Positions 7,398 through 13,620 of a stretch of DNA of 13,620 nt are shown here, one piece after another. The notes beneath the pieces are model-generated. The model was not told where the DNA came from. It was given only the letters and a program-made list of their open reading frames with translations, and did not search any database. Both the position numbers and the translations under genes were made by a program. Numbering within the stretch: the first letter of the stretch is position 1; every line of letters begins with the position of its first letter. The stretch is taken from positions 1 to 13,620 of the forward strand of contig CAZJWR010000085.1 of the NCBI GenBank assembly GCA_964549765.1, read 5' to 3'. The DNA is from CAZJWR01 sp964549765 (GTDB lineage: Bacteria > Zixibacteria > MSB-5A5 > GN15 > JAAZOE01).

Positions 7398-8723
7398 TTA
7401 CTTTCCCAGGGCGTTCTGCAACTTGGCCAGCGATAGATTGTAATCGAATTCGGCGCTGATCGTATTGAATTGGGCCTGACTCAGACTCACCTGGGCGTCC
7501 AGCATTTCCCATTGCGCCGCCGCACCCAGATTGTACTTGGCTTGCACGAGATCGAAATCCTCCTGGGCTGATTGCTCGGTTTCTTTGGTTACAGTCAATT
7601 TCTCATCGGCCAATTGCACGCCGAGACGGGCGTCCTCAATGGACTTGATAACCGAGTTGCGCGTATATGTCATCTGGTAGCGGGCGTTGGAAAGTCCGGC
7701 CTTGGCGCGGCTCATATTGCGTTCCCTGCTGAAGCCGTCGAAGATAGACAGACTCAGCGTCAGCTGGAGCTGGGCGCCGCCGTTTTCGGCCCGGAAATTG
7801 AAAACATCTTTTGACAAGGCATCGAAATAGTTGTTTCCCCAACCGTACGAATAGCCGAGCGACATTTTGGGCATATACCATCCCCAGGCTGAGCGGACAT
7901 CGTATTTGGAGGCATCCATATTCGCCTTCGCCGCCAGCAGGGACGGGTGCGAACGAAGCGCGTCCGCCACCAGCGCATCGACATCTTCCGGGGTCTCCCG
8001 CTTGATTTGGATATCCTCCACGTCGAATTCCGTTTTGGGATCGATGCCGATATCGACCGCCAATTGATCCTTGCGCACCTCCAACTGCTGTAGCGCCGTA
8101 ACCTGCGTTAGGCGATCGTTGCCGAATTGGACTTTCTGCTTCAAGACTTCCGATAATGAAGCCGACCCGAGATCGTACTTCTCCTGGAATAATTTTAGAA
8201 TCTCTTCGGATCGAGTTACCGCTTCTTGCGCTACTTTGAGATCCTTCCTGGCTTTGAGGACCAGATAATAATCGGTCTTCACGGCAAAGGTAATATTCGA
8301 TTTCGTGATGGTAGATTGCTGTTCGCTTTGACGTTTGGACGCCTTGCTTCCAAGATAATTCCATACGTTTTGCAGGCCGTTAAACAGCGTTTCATTGACA
8401 TTGAATCCACCCGAATAGCCCTTCTGATAAACCCAGTTGGGGTCACTTCTATGTACGCCAGCCTCACCAGTCCACACTTCCCGGTCGATCGGCCCTCGAA
8501 ACGTCTGGTTACTGGACAATGAAAATGAAGCGGAAGGCAAAAATTGACCCAGTTGCTGCCACACCGTGGCTCCCGCCGTCGATACCGAATTACGTGCCGC
8601 TATTACGTCGGGATTGGTATCCAGCGCCCGCTGAATACACTCCTCAAGCGTATACGTCTCGGCATGAACTATCCCCGCAATAAATGCTACCGTCAGAAAA
8701 AGAAGTGCGAACGTGCGTTTCAT
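7398..8723 (-). CDS. TolC-like outer membrane efflux protein
   Basis: A 441-residue exported protein with a signal peptide (MKRTFALLFLTVAFIAGIVHA, cut likely after residue 21). The mature start, YTLEECIQRALDTNPDVIAARN, is the standard opening of the outer membrane factor (OEP) family. Two OEP repeats follow: helical stretches near 125-200 and 320-440, each with the NLGAA/DLGSAS turn typical of the tip of the helical barrel, and beta segments between them (SLSSNQTF and LQLTLSLSIFDGF). It should form a trimeric channel and alpha-barrel across the outer membrane and periplasm. The start ATG has GAGAGGG close upstream. Being encoded directly before the adaptor and ABC genes, it is the likely dedicated exit duct of this system. 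Confidence 0.93.
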   Translation of the reverse strand: MKRTFALLFLTVAFIAGIVHAETYTLEECIQRALDTNPDVIAARNSVSTAGATVWQQLGQFLPSASFSLSSNQTFRGPIDREVWTGEAGVHRSDPNWVYQKGYSGGFNVNETLFNGLQNVWNYLGSKASKRQSEQQSTITKSNITFAVKTDYYLVLKARKDLKVAQEAVTRSEEILKLFQEKYDLGSASLSEVLKQKVQFGNDRLTQVTALQQLEVRKDQLAVDIGIDPKTEFDVEDIQIKRETPEDVDALVADALRSHPSLLAAKANMDASKYDVRSAWGWYMPKMSLGYSYGWGNNYFDALSKDVFNFRAENGGAQLQLTLSLSIFDGFSRERNMSRAKAGLSNARYQMTYTRNSVIKSIEDARLGVQLADEKLTVTKETEQSAQEDFDLVQAKYNLGAAAQWEMLDAQVSLSQAQFNTISAEFDYNLSLAKLQNALGK

Positions 8724-8741
8724 GAATACCCTCTCATGCTC

Positions 8742-9503
8742 TTAGAAGAACGTTATTTTGACTCCGGCCAATGACATCCCGACGGCCATCAATGCCATGG
8801 AAATAGCCGCTACGATGAACGTCACGATGACGGCAATGGCGATCCCCTTCCCCCGCGAAATATTAAACACCACGCCGTAACCGATCCCCGCGATTATCAT
8901 GCTCCAGATGATGAAACCGTCAAAAAAGTACAGGAACCAATAGACTATCGACGTAAAATCCTTGTTGGGCAGGAGCGCCGCCAGTCCGAACGATACGTAC
9001 ATGCTGTTTTTTGCGGCCATCAGGGGAAGTTTGACGAGGCTGCCTACGATCGAAATAAAACCGGCCAATAGGGTGACACCCCATACCTTTTTGAATGTCG
9101 AATTTCCGCCCATGACGAAACTACCAACGCCCCAGGCCATGAGGGCCATGATAATTCCGAACACAAGCTGAGATACGCCTCCAAAAATCCCGCCCGTGAC
9201 CCTATTGGGATTCTGGGCGTTCTGCTGCATTTGATTGAGAACCTCCGGCGGGAGTGTACTCGATTTGGAAATCAGCTCAGCCTGCATTTGGGAGTTGTAG
9301 GCGGATAGGAACACGTTGATCACGATTCCAAATATGATCGTCAGTACCAAAACCACCCAAATTCGCGGGCGGCGGTTGTAGGCGTTGAATGCTTCGGTCG
9401 GCCCGGTAAACACCCCGATGATGATCTTCCATATGCTGCGCTCGCCTGCGGCCTCCCCGGCCATGATCGCATCGCCTCGTTCGGCGTTTTCCTCCAAGAC
9501 CAT
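8742..9503 (-). CDS. Yip1-family polytopic membrane protein
   Basis: A 253-residue protein with a hydrophilic N-terminus and about five membrane helices (near 47-67, 105-132, 140-162, 185-212 and 219-246). The opening of the conserved part, IIIGVFTGPTEAFNAYNRRPRIW, followed by a long helix, matches the bacterial Yip1 domain pattern (a block of the form 'F..P..af......p.w'). Such proteins are common in bacteria and their role is poorly known; some sit next to ABC transporters and adaptors. It is the first gene of the operon. ATG 9503 is supported by GGAGG 9 bases upstream and by an AAGGAG that abuts it. The stop is 18 bases before the TolC-like start. A link to assembly or regulation of the transporter is inference only. 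Confidence 0.75.
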   Translation of the reverse strand: MVLEENAERGDAIMAGEAAGERSIWKIIIGVFTGPTEAFNAYNRRPRIWVVLVLTIIFGIVINVFLSAYNSQMQAELISKSSTLPPEVLNQMQQNAQNPNRVTGGIFGGVSQLVFGIIMALMAWGVGSFVMGGNSTFKKVWGVTLLAGFISIVGSLVKLPLMAAKNSMYVSFGLAALLPNKDFTSIVYWFLYFFDGFIIWSMIIAGIGYGVVFNISRGKGIAIAVIVTFIVAAISMALMAVGMSLAGVKITFF

Positions 9504-9535
9504 CTCCTTTTTCCTCCACGTATATGGCGAAATAC

Positions 9536-9563
9536 ATCATAGTTAGACGGGCATGCCGGGCAA
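9536..9563 (-). promoter_or_regulatory. Probable promoter of the Yip1-TolC-ABC-GWxTD operon
   Basis: On the minus strand TTGCCC (9558-9563), a 16-base spacer and TATGAT (9536-9541) lie about 33 bases before the Yip1-gene start. This would give a short leader of about 25 bases with the ribosome site GGAGG. The spacer holds the palindrome GGCATGCC (9550-9557), one of a pair of repeated elements described separately. Confidence 0.5.
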
Positions 9564-9589
9564 TTGTTTCAAAAAACTACGCATGCCGG
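9551..9589. repeat. Pair of 9-bp direct repeats GCATGCCGG at the operon promoter
   Basis: GCATGCCGG occurs at 9551-9559 and again at 9581-9589, exactly 30 bases apart, which is close to three helical turns. The first copy lies between the -35 and -10 elements of the proposed promoter; the second lies upstream of the -35. Each has the palindromic core GCATGC. The placement fits a pair of operator sites on one face of the DNA, but no regulator gene is in the window. Confidence 0.45.
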
Positions 9590-9652
9590 CCGCGTTCGGC
9601 TAATCTCAATATACACTTACATGACAACCAAGGACGAAAAAAGACCAACCGA

Positions 9653-9685
9653 TAAAAAAGGCAGGTTCGTTGGTGCAAACCTGCC
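9653..9685 (-). terminator. Intrinsic terminator of hppA
   Basis: Read on the minus strand, GGCAGGTT (9685-9678), a loop of ten bases and AACCTGCC (9667-9660) form a perfect 8-bp stem followed by six T (9659-9654). It starts about 20 bases after the hppA stop codon and separates hppA from the downstream Yip1-led operon. Confidence 0.92.
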
Positions 9686-9705
9686 TTGAGAATCATTCGA
9701 TACCA

Positions 9706-11709
9706 TTAGAGAAACAATGGCGCCAAAACCAGCGATACGATCGCCATCAACTTGATCAAAATGTTCATCGACGGGCCGGAAGTATCCTTGAACGGATCCC
9801 CGACGGTGTCGCCGACAACCGCCGCTTTGTGCGCATCGGATCCCTTGCCGCCGTGCGCGCCGCCCTCGATGAATTTCTTGGCGTTATCCCAAGCGCCGCC
9901 GCCGTTGGCCATCATCAGGGCCAGCATAACGCCGCTCAGCGTGGCCCCCGCGAGAAGTCCGCCGAGAGCTTCTTTGCCCAATAGAAAACCGACCAGAATT
10001 GGGGCGATAATTGCCGTCAAGCCGGGTACGATCATCTGCCTGATGGCCGAAGTTGCAGCAATGGCGACACATCGGTCGGAATCCGGCTTGGCCGTGCCTT
10101 CCATAATCCCGGCGATTTCTTTGAACTGACGACGTACTTCCTTAACCATCTCAAATGCCGCTTTGCCGACCGCCGTCATGGTCATGGCCGCGATCAGAAA
10201 CGGCAGCAATCCGCCGAGGAATAGTCCGATAACGACCTTGGCGCTGACCAGATTGATTTGGTCAAGATCTACCGCCGCCGTATAGGCCGAAAACAGCGCC
10301 AACGCCGTTAAGGCAGCGGAGCCAATGGCGAAACCTTTGCCGATAGCGGCCGTGGTGTTGCCGAGCGAATCGAGGCGGTCGGTGATTTTGCGCACTTCCG
10401 GACCAAGACCCGACATTTCCGAAATACCGCCGGCGTTGTCGGCCACCGGCCCGTAGGCGTCCACCGACATCGTCACGCCGATCGTGGCCAGCATCCCGAC
10501 TGCAGCAATACCGATGCCGTACAACCCGGCCGTCGTATAACCGACGAAGATAGCGATGCAGATGACAATCACCGGCAAGGCCACCGATTCCATCCCGACC
10601 GCGAGTCCGGTGATGATATTCGTGGCGGGGCCGGTTTCAGAAGCCTTGGCAATATTCCTGATCGGCTTGCCCGAAGTATAATACTCGGTGAGGAGCCCCA
10701 GCGTGATTCCGCACAAGGAGCCGGCAAAAACCGCCCAGAAAACTCCGACGGGAACTTTCAGCCATTCCGTCAGGAAATAAGTCGCCACCCACATTAAAAC
10801 CGCCGCAACATAGGTCACCACGCGCAGGGTCGTTTGGGGGTTCAAACTGGAAAAGATTTTCACCGAGCCGATACCCAGCATGGAGGCGATTAAGCCTACC
10901 GCGGGAATCATCAGCGGCAACGCGATATAACCGAGTCCATTGATTCCCAGACCGCCGTGAACGAGGTCAACGCCAAGCACGATCGACGCGACGATGGAAC
11001 CGACGTACGATTCGAACAGATCGGCGCCCATGCCCGCCACGTCTCCGACGTTGTCGCCGACATTATCTGCGATAACGGCCGGGTTGCGCGGATCGTCCTC
11101 GGGAATTCCGGCTTCCACTTTTCCCACCAGGTCGGCGCCGACGTCGGCCGACTTGGTATAAATGCCGCCGCCGACACGAGCAAACAGCGCTATCGACGAG
11201 GCTCCCATCGAGAATCCGGTCAGCGCCTGGAGTCTTTCCAGGGTGGCGGGATCGGGGCTAAACAGGAAATAATAGAAAACGCCCAGACCCAAAAGACCCA
11301 GCGAGCCCACCGACATTCCCATAACCGCTCCGCCGGAAAAGGCTATTTGAAGCGCCTTGGCCTGTCCCGACGAACGGGCTGCTTCCGTCGTCCGGACATT
11401 GGCCCGCGTGGCCGCATTCATGCCAAAAAATCCGGCCAGGATCGAGCAGCTCGCTCCCGCGAGAAAGGCGACAGCGCTGTAAGTACCGATTTTCCACATC
11501 AACAGGAAAAACACTATGATGATGAACGGGATGAGTACCGCATACTCCCGCTTCAAAAAGACCATTGCGCCGCGGTGGATCGTCTCGGCAAGCTCGGCCA
11601 TCTGCGATGTTCCCGGCGATTGCCGCTTGATCGAGATATACAACAATCCCGCGAAAAGGATACCGATAAGACCCAGTATCGCGGCCCACATACCATGATC
11701 GACATTCAT
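9706..11709 (-). CDS. hppA: Membrane pyrophosphatase, K+-dependent, probably Na+-pumping
   Basis: A 667-residue integral membrane pump of about 16 helices that couples hydrolysis of pyrophosphate to ion export. The active-site signatures are present: DVGADLVGKVE (189-199), the acidic block DDPRNPAVIADNVGDNVGD (205-223), and DTVGDPFKDTSGPS (634-647). Known determinants can be read. Ala454 in GNTTAA (where K+-independent enzymes have Lys) points to K+ dependence. Glu233 in DLFES places the gate glutamate as in Na+-transporting enzymes, not in the shifted position of plant-type H+ pumps; a dual Na+/H+ enzyme cannot be excluded. The start has GGAGGG 6 bases upstream. The gene appears monocistronic, with its own promoter and terminator. 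It would recover energy from biosynthetic pyrophosphate and help maintain a sodium gradient. Confidence 0.97.
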   Translation of the reverse strand: MNVDHGMWAAILGLIGILFAGLLYISIKRQSPGTSQMAELAETIHRGAMVFLKREYAVLIPFIIIVFFLLMWKIGTYSAVAFLAGASCSILAGFFGMNAATRANVRTTEAARSSGQAKALQIAFSGGAVMGMSVGSLGLLGLGVFYYFLFSPDPATLERLQALTGFSMGASSIALFARVGGGIYTKSADVGADLVGKVEAGIPEDDPRNPAVIADNVGDNVGDVAGMGADLFESYVGSIVASIVLGVDLVHGGLGINGLGYIALPLMIPAVGLIASMLGIGSVKIFSSLNPQTTLRVVTYVAAVLMWVATYFLTEWLKVPVGVFWAVFAGSLCGITLGLLTEYYTSGKPIRNIAKASETGPATNIITGLAVGMESVALPVIVICIAIFVGYTTAGLYGIGIAAVGMLATIGVTMSVDAYGPVADNAGGISEMSGLGPEVRKITDRLDSLGNTTAAIGKGFAIGSAALTALALFSAYTAAVDLDQINLVSAKVVIGLFLGGLLPFLIAAMTMTAVGKAAFEMVKEVRRQFKEIAGIMEGTAKPDSDRCVAIAATSAIRQMIVPGLTAIIAPILVGFLLGKEALGGLLAGATLSGVMLALMMANGGGAWDNAKKFIEGGAHGGKGSDAHKAAVVGDTVGDPFKDTSGPSMNILIKLMAIVSLVLAPLFL

Positions 11710-11774
11710 GAACTTCCCTCCAGACTAAGCGCGTCCAGTCACGTTGTTTCAAAAGAGCCAAAATATAAGCGGCG

Positions 11775-11803
11775 AATATAACAGACAGGACGATAAAAGG
11801 CAA
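11775..11803 (-). promoter_or_regulatory. Main promoter of hppA
   Basis: On the minus strand TTGCCT (11798-11803), a 17-base spacer and TATATT (11775-11780) form a good vegetative-type promoter. Transcription would begin near 11768, leaving a leader of about 58 bases that ends in the ribosome site GGAGGG at 11714-11722. Confidence 0.65.
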
Positions 11804-11885
11804 GCCCAATCCCGCCCGTTTTCGGAAAATCGTTGTGAATATATGACTTACAAGGAACCGTGATCCGCGGGGACACGCCGAAATT

Positions 11886-11914
11886 ATCATAAGTCGTTGC
11901 TATATATATGGCAA
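11886..11914 (-). promoter_or_regulatory. Possible second promoter upstream of hppA
   Basis: TTGCCA (11909-11914), a 17-base spacer and TATGAT (11886-11891) on the minus strand give another candidate about 180 bases before hppA. The -35 is part of the AT-rich near-palindrome at 11897-11914, so a bound factor could compete with polymerase. The match is weaker than the proximal promoter. Confidence 0.3.
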
Positions 11915-12025
11915 AATCGACGGAAATGAAGCGTTGGAAACAGGACTCGCGAGGGCCGGATTGATGGTTCGCGGCCGCCTGGAATCAGACAGCAACGGCC
12001 GCAAAATCCCTTGACTGCCCGCCTC

Positions 12026-13330
12026 TTACAGACAACAGTCACCGGCCGGGGCCGGCCCCCCTTTGAATATATAGTTTATCAGGTAGACAGCGTCGGCAAC
12101 GTTAATCGGCCCGTCCCCGTTGGCATCGCCGATGCACAACGGATCGGGCTCAGGGCCGCCCTTGAAGATGTAATTTATGAGATAAACGGCGTCGGCAATG
12201 TTGGTCGCGTCATCGGAGTTGGCATCGCCGCAGAATGTCTCGTACGCACAGCCGTCGTTTATCGTATCGGTGATATCCACTTCGCATCCGCTCGAACCGT
12301 AATCTTGCGAATAGGCCGGATCATATATCGCCTTTGAGCTGTCAGCGGGTATTATCAATAACGATCCCGTGCCGATCAATCGGATATCTTCTATCCTGGT
12401 GTCGATATCAATATCCAGCGTCTCGCTTTCGATCTGCTGCGCTGATATCGACGCCAGCGCCAGATCGCTCGATCCATCGGCCAGTATCATGCGGACCGTC
12501 TGGACGGGACTGGGTACCTGAGCGTCCTTGACGCCGAAAATATCGAAATCGGTCAAATTCGTCAGACGAGGATCATGCAAAATGAACATCTGCAGCCATC
12601 GATCTCTTTCCCCGCCGTCCTTTACTTCGGGATCGAGATCAAGTCCGTAAATCATATTATTCGTCAAGACGCCGAGAGCAATATATCCATACTGCGGGAT
12701 CGGTTCCAAATCAATGACGGGCACATCAGCCATGGATAACACCTGATCGAATAATAATTCACCTGGAAACGTATTCATCATTAATATCACGAATCCCTCG
12801 TCAGTCCCGACGCAAAGCCGCGGCATACCATCGGTAAACTCTTCCCCCGGCATCTCCGACATGCACGTGGCATAACCATACATATCCGGCGTGACCACCG
12901 GCGGGAAGACAAATACCGCCCCGGCCATAGGCGTGCCGTCCAATCCCCACGAAACGGGATAGGTGAAAATATAGAAATCGCTGAATAAGTGAAACGGAGA
13001 AGGTTCGACACCGCGAACCGGCGAAATCCTAATATGATGCACCCACAGGACATCCACCGGAATATGGTCGACCGGAAGGGGTATTTCGAGCTTCTCCCCG
13101 AATTGCATACCAGTCTCGTCGTCGAGAGTCATGATCCAGCTGCGGTAATAATCCATGATATTATCATGCCAGACAATGAACGGGGTCGGCTCGACTCCCC
13201 GTGTGGTCGGAAAGGAGATCGTCGTCAGATCGATGGCGATGAATTGGGAATCGCCGGGAATTTGCATATCCGCCGTCCATATCGGATGAGCTAGCGTGAA
13301 CATGGTCAGCAGGACGATCAATGATCGCAT
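12026..13330 (-). CDS. Secreted protein with C-terminal dockerin type I repeats
   Basis: A 434-residue protein with a signal peptide (MRSLIVLLTMFTLAHPIWTA). The C-terminus (about 367-430) is a complete dockerin type I module of two F-hand repeats: GDANSDDATNIADAVYLINY and GDANGDGPINVADAVYLINY, with calcium ligands at Asp369, Asn371, Asp373, Asp380 and Asp402, Asn404, Asp406, Asp413. The chain ends GDCCL. The rest (about 22-360) matches no family I recognise; it seems beta-rich and contains a repeated RGVEP[TS]PF motif at 44-51 and 106-113. Dockerins bind cohesins, but in many non-cellulolytic bacteria they occur alone at the end of exported proteins, with unknown role. ATG 13330 has a strong GGAGGT 4 bases upstream; the open frame to 13357 lacks this. 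The gene stands alone with its own promoter. Confidence 0.85.
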   Translation of the reverse strand: MRSLIVLLTMFTLAHPIWTADMQIPGDSQFIAIDLTTISFPTTRGVEPTPFIVWHDNIMDYYRSWIMTLDDETGMQFGEKLEIPLPVDHIPVDVLWVHHIRISPVRGVEPSPFHLFSDFYIFTYPVSWGLDGTPMAGAVFVFPPVVTPDMYGYATCMSEMPGEEFTDGMPRLCVGTDEGFVILMMNTFPGELLFDQVLSMADVPVIDLEPIPQYGYIALGVLTNNMIYGLDLDPEVKDGGERDRWLQMFILHDPRLTNLTDFDIFGVKDAQVPSPVQTVRMILADGSSDLALASISAQQIESETLDIDIDTRIEDIRLIGTGSLLIIPADSSKAIYDPAYSQDYGSSGCEVDITDTINDGCAYETFCGDANSDDATNIADAVYLINYIFKGGPEPDPLCIGDANGDGPINVADAVYLINYIFKGGPAPAGDCCL

Positions 13331-13375
13331 AGCTACCTCCAATAAGCAAAAAAACAAATGGATTTAGAATGACCT

Positions 13376-13424
13376 GAGACAATAAGGTCTGTTCCGGATT
13401 ATATGAGCAATATAGAGACAATAA
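13376..13424. repeat. Pair of 10-bp direct repeats at the dockerin-gene promoter
   Basis: GAGACAATAA occurs at 13376-13385 and 13415-13424 (TTATTGTCTC on the coding strand), 39 bases apart. One copy is in the promoter spacer; the other is in the leader, inside a small inverted repeat (GACCT at 13371-13375, AGGTC at 13385-13389). The arrangement resembles two operator half-sites, but it could be chance in AT-rich DNA. Confidence 0.35.
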
Positions 13425-13436
13425 TGGATATGTCAA
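13409..13436 (-). promoter_or_regulatory. Promoter of the dockerin-protein gene
   Basis: The minus strand has a perfect -35 TTGACA (13431-13436), a 16-base spacer and TATATT (13409-13414). A further TATAAT at 13398-13403 lies 27 bases from the -35 and is unlikely to pair with it. The leader to ATG 13330 would be about 70 bases. Confidence 0.6.
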
Positions 13437-13482
13437 TCAGCAATTGTGCGAAGTGATTTGGAAATCCGCCCCCAATAAAAAC

Positions 13483-13556
13483 AGCCACCGTGCGGGATCG
13501 AACCGCAGACCTGCTGATTACGAATCAGCTGCTCTACCAAACTGAGCTACGGTGGC
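13483..13556 (-). tRNA. tRNA-Thr (anticodon CGT)
   Basis: A full 74-base cloverleaf on the minus strand: acceptor GCCACCG/CGGTGGC, then TA, D-stem GCTC/GAGC, anticodon stem GCTGA/TCAGC with loop TTCGTAA (anticodon CGT, reading ACG), and T-arm TGCGG/CCGCA with loop TTCGATC. The discriminator base is U and no CCA is encoded, so the end must be added by a nucleotidyltransferase. A T-rich stretch (GTTTTTATT) follows directly. It lies 11 bases after tRNA-Phe and is probably processed from a shared transcript. Confidence 0.96.
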
Positions 13557-13567
13557 TAAAATTCAAA

Positions 13568-13620
13568 TGCCGCCCCGCAGAATCGAACTGCGGACACACG
13601 GATTTTCAGTCCGTTGCTCT
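13568..13620 (-). tRNA. tRNA-Phe (anticodon GAA), 5' part outside the window
   Basis: The window holds the 3' 53 bases: the 3' side of the D-stem (GAGC), anticodon stem ACGGA/TCCGT with loop CTGAAAA (anticodon GAA), T-arm CGCAG/CTGCG with loop TTCGATT, the 3' acceptor strand GGGCGGC and discriminator A. No CCA is encoded. About 22 bases of the 5' end lie beyond the window edge. Confidence 0.93.

Larger units (their letters stand above)
11710..12025. other. Intergenic spacer between the dockerin gene and hppA
   Basis: This 316-base stretch has no convincing gene. It holds the hppA promoter near its low end and a weaker upstream one at 11886-11914. A 7-bp inverted repeat (GCGGCCG at 11971-11977, CGGCCGC at 11996-12002, loop 18) lies just after the dockerin gene but has no U-run on either strand, so it is at best a weak or factor-dependent stop. 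An AT-rich near-palindrome, TTGC followed by alternating TA and then GCAA, spans 11897-11914. Small frames entering it from hppA or the dockerin gene look like shadows. Confidence 0.7.

Noticed and set aside
10957..11781. A 274-codon open frame on the plus strand opposite hppA
   Set aside because: It lies almost fully antisense to the well-supported hppA gene, is rich in Arg, His and Gly as expected of a shadow frame, and has no recognisable domain.
11258..11890. A 210-codon open frame on the minus strand overlapping the hppA start and promoter
   Set aside because: It is out of frame with hppA, covers its promoter and first third, and shows no domain. The short hydrophobic stretch comes from the AT-rich leader.
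11971..12002. GC-rich inverted repeat as terminator of the dockerin gene
   Set aside because: The 7-bp stem has an 18-base loop and no U-run on either strand.
12026..12230. Tandem DNA repeat at the 3' end of the dockerin gene
   Set aside because: It is explained by the two normal repeats of one dockerin module and is too diverged at DNA level to be a recent duplication.
1..13620. CRISPR array, insertion sequence or integration at the tRNA genes
   Set aside because: No regularly spaced repeats, transposase or integrase genes, or duplicated tRNA 3' ends were seen in the window.

Overview
This window reads as bacterial chromosome. Every gene I can support, protein or RNA, lies on the minus strand, so transcription runs from high to low coordinates. 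The likely source is an uncultivated bacterium of the FCB superphylum, perhaps candidate phylum Zixibacteria or a near relative. The pointers are two GWxTD-domain proteins, a secreted protein ending in two dockerin type I repeats of the DAVYLINYIFKGGPAP kind, a membrane pyrophosphatase, and tRNA genes without an encoded CCA end. This assignment is inference from family distribution; no marker gene for taxonomy is present.

Layout, in the direction of transcription. (1) 13620-13483: the 3' part of a tRNA-Phe(GAA) gene cut by the window edge, then tRNA-Thr(CGT). (2) 13436-12026: a consensus-like promoter and a monocistronic gene for a secreted dockerin protein of unknown function. (3) 12025-11710: a 316-base spacer with one good and one weaker promoter for the next gene. 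(4) 11709-9706: hppA, a K+-dependent and probably Na+-pumping membrane pyrophosphatase, closed by an intrinsic terminator at 9653-9685. (5) 9563-4: a promoter with a repeated CCGGCATGC element, then a seven-gene run ended by a strong hairpin at 4-33. It encodes a Yip1-family membrane protein, a TolC-like outer membrane protein, a periplasmic adaptor (HlyD/MacA type), an ABC ATPase (MacB/LolD type), two separate FtsX/MacB-type permeases, and two exported GWxTD-domain proteins.

The seven-gene run is the main interest. Its middle five genes give all parts of an envelope-spanning tripartite ABC system: ATPase plus two permeases in the inner membrane, adaptor in the periplasm, TolC-like duct in the outer membrane. 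Spacings are short (an ATGA overlap, 7, 15, 18 and 38 bases), which supports co-transcription and co-translation. The last two genes encode divergent GWxTD proteins with Sec signal peptides. They follow a 68-base gap with a possible internal promoter, so they may be partly uncoupled from the transporter genes. Their role is unknown; the placement suggests they are partners or cargo of the transporter, which is inference.

I saw no mobile elements, CRISPR array, phage genes or clear signs of recent transfer. Frames are intact throughout.
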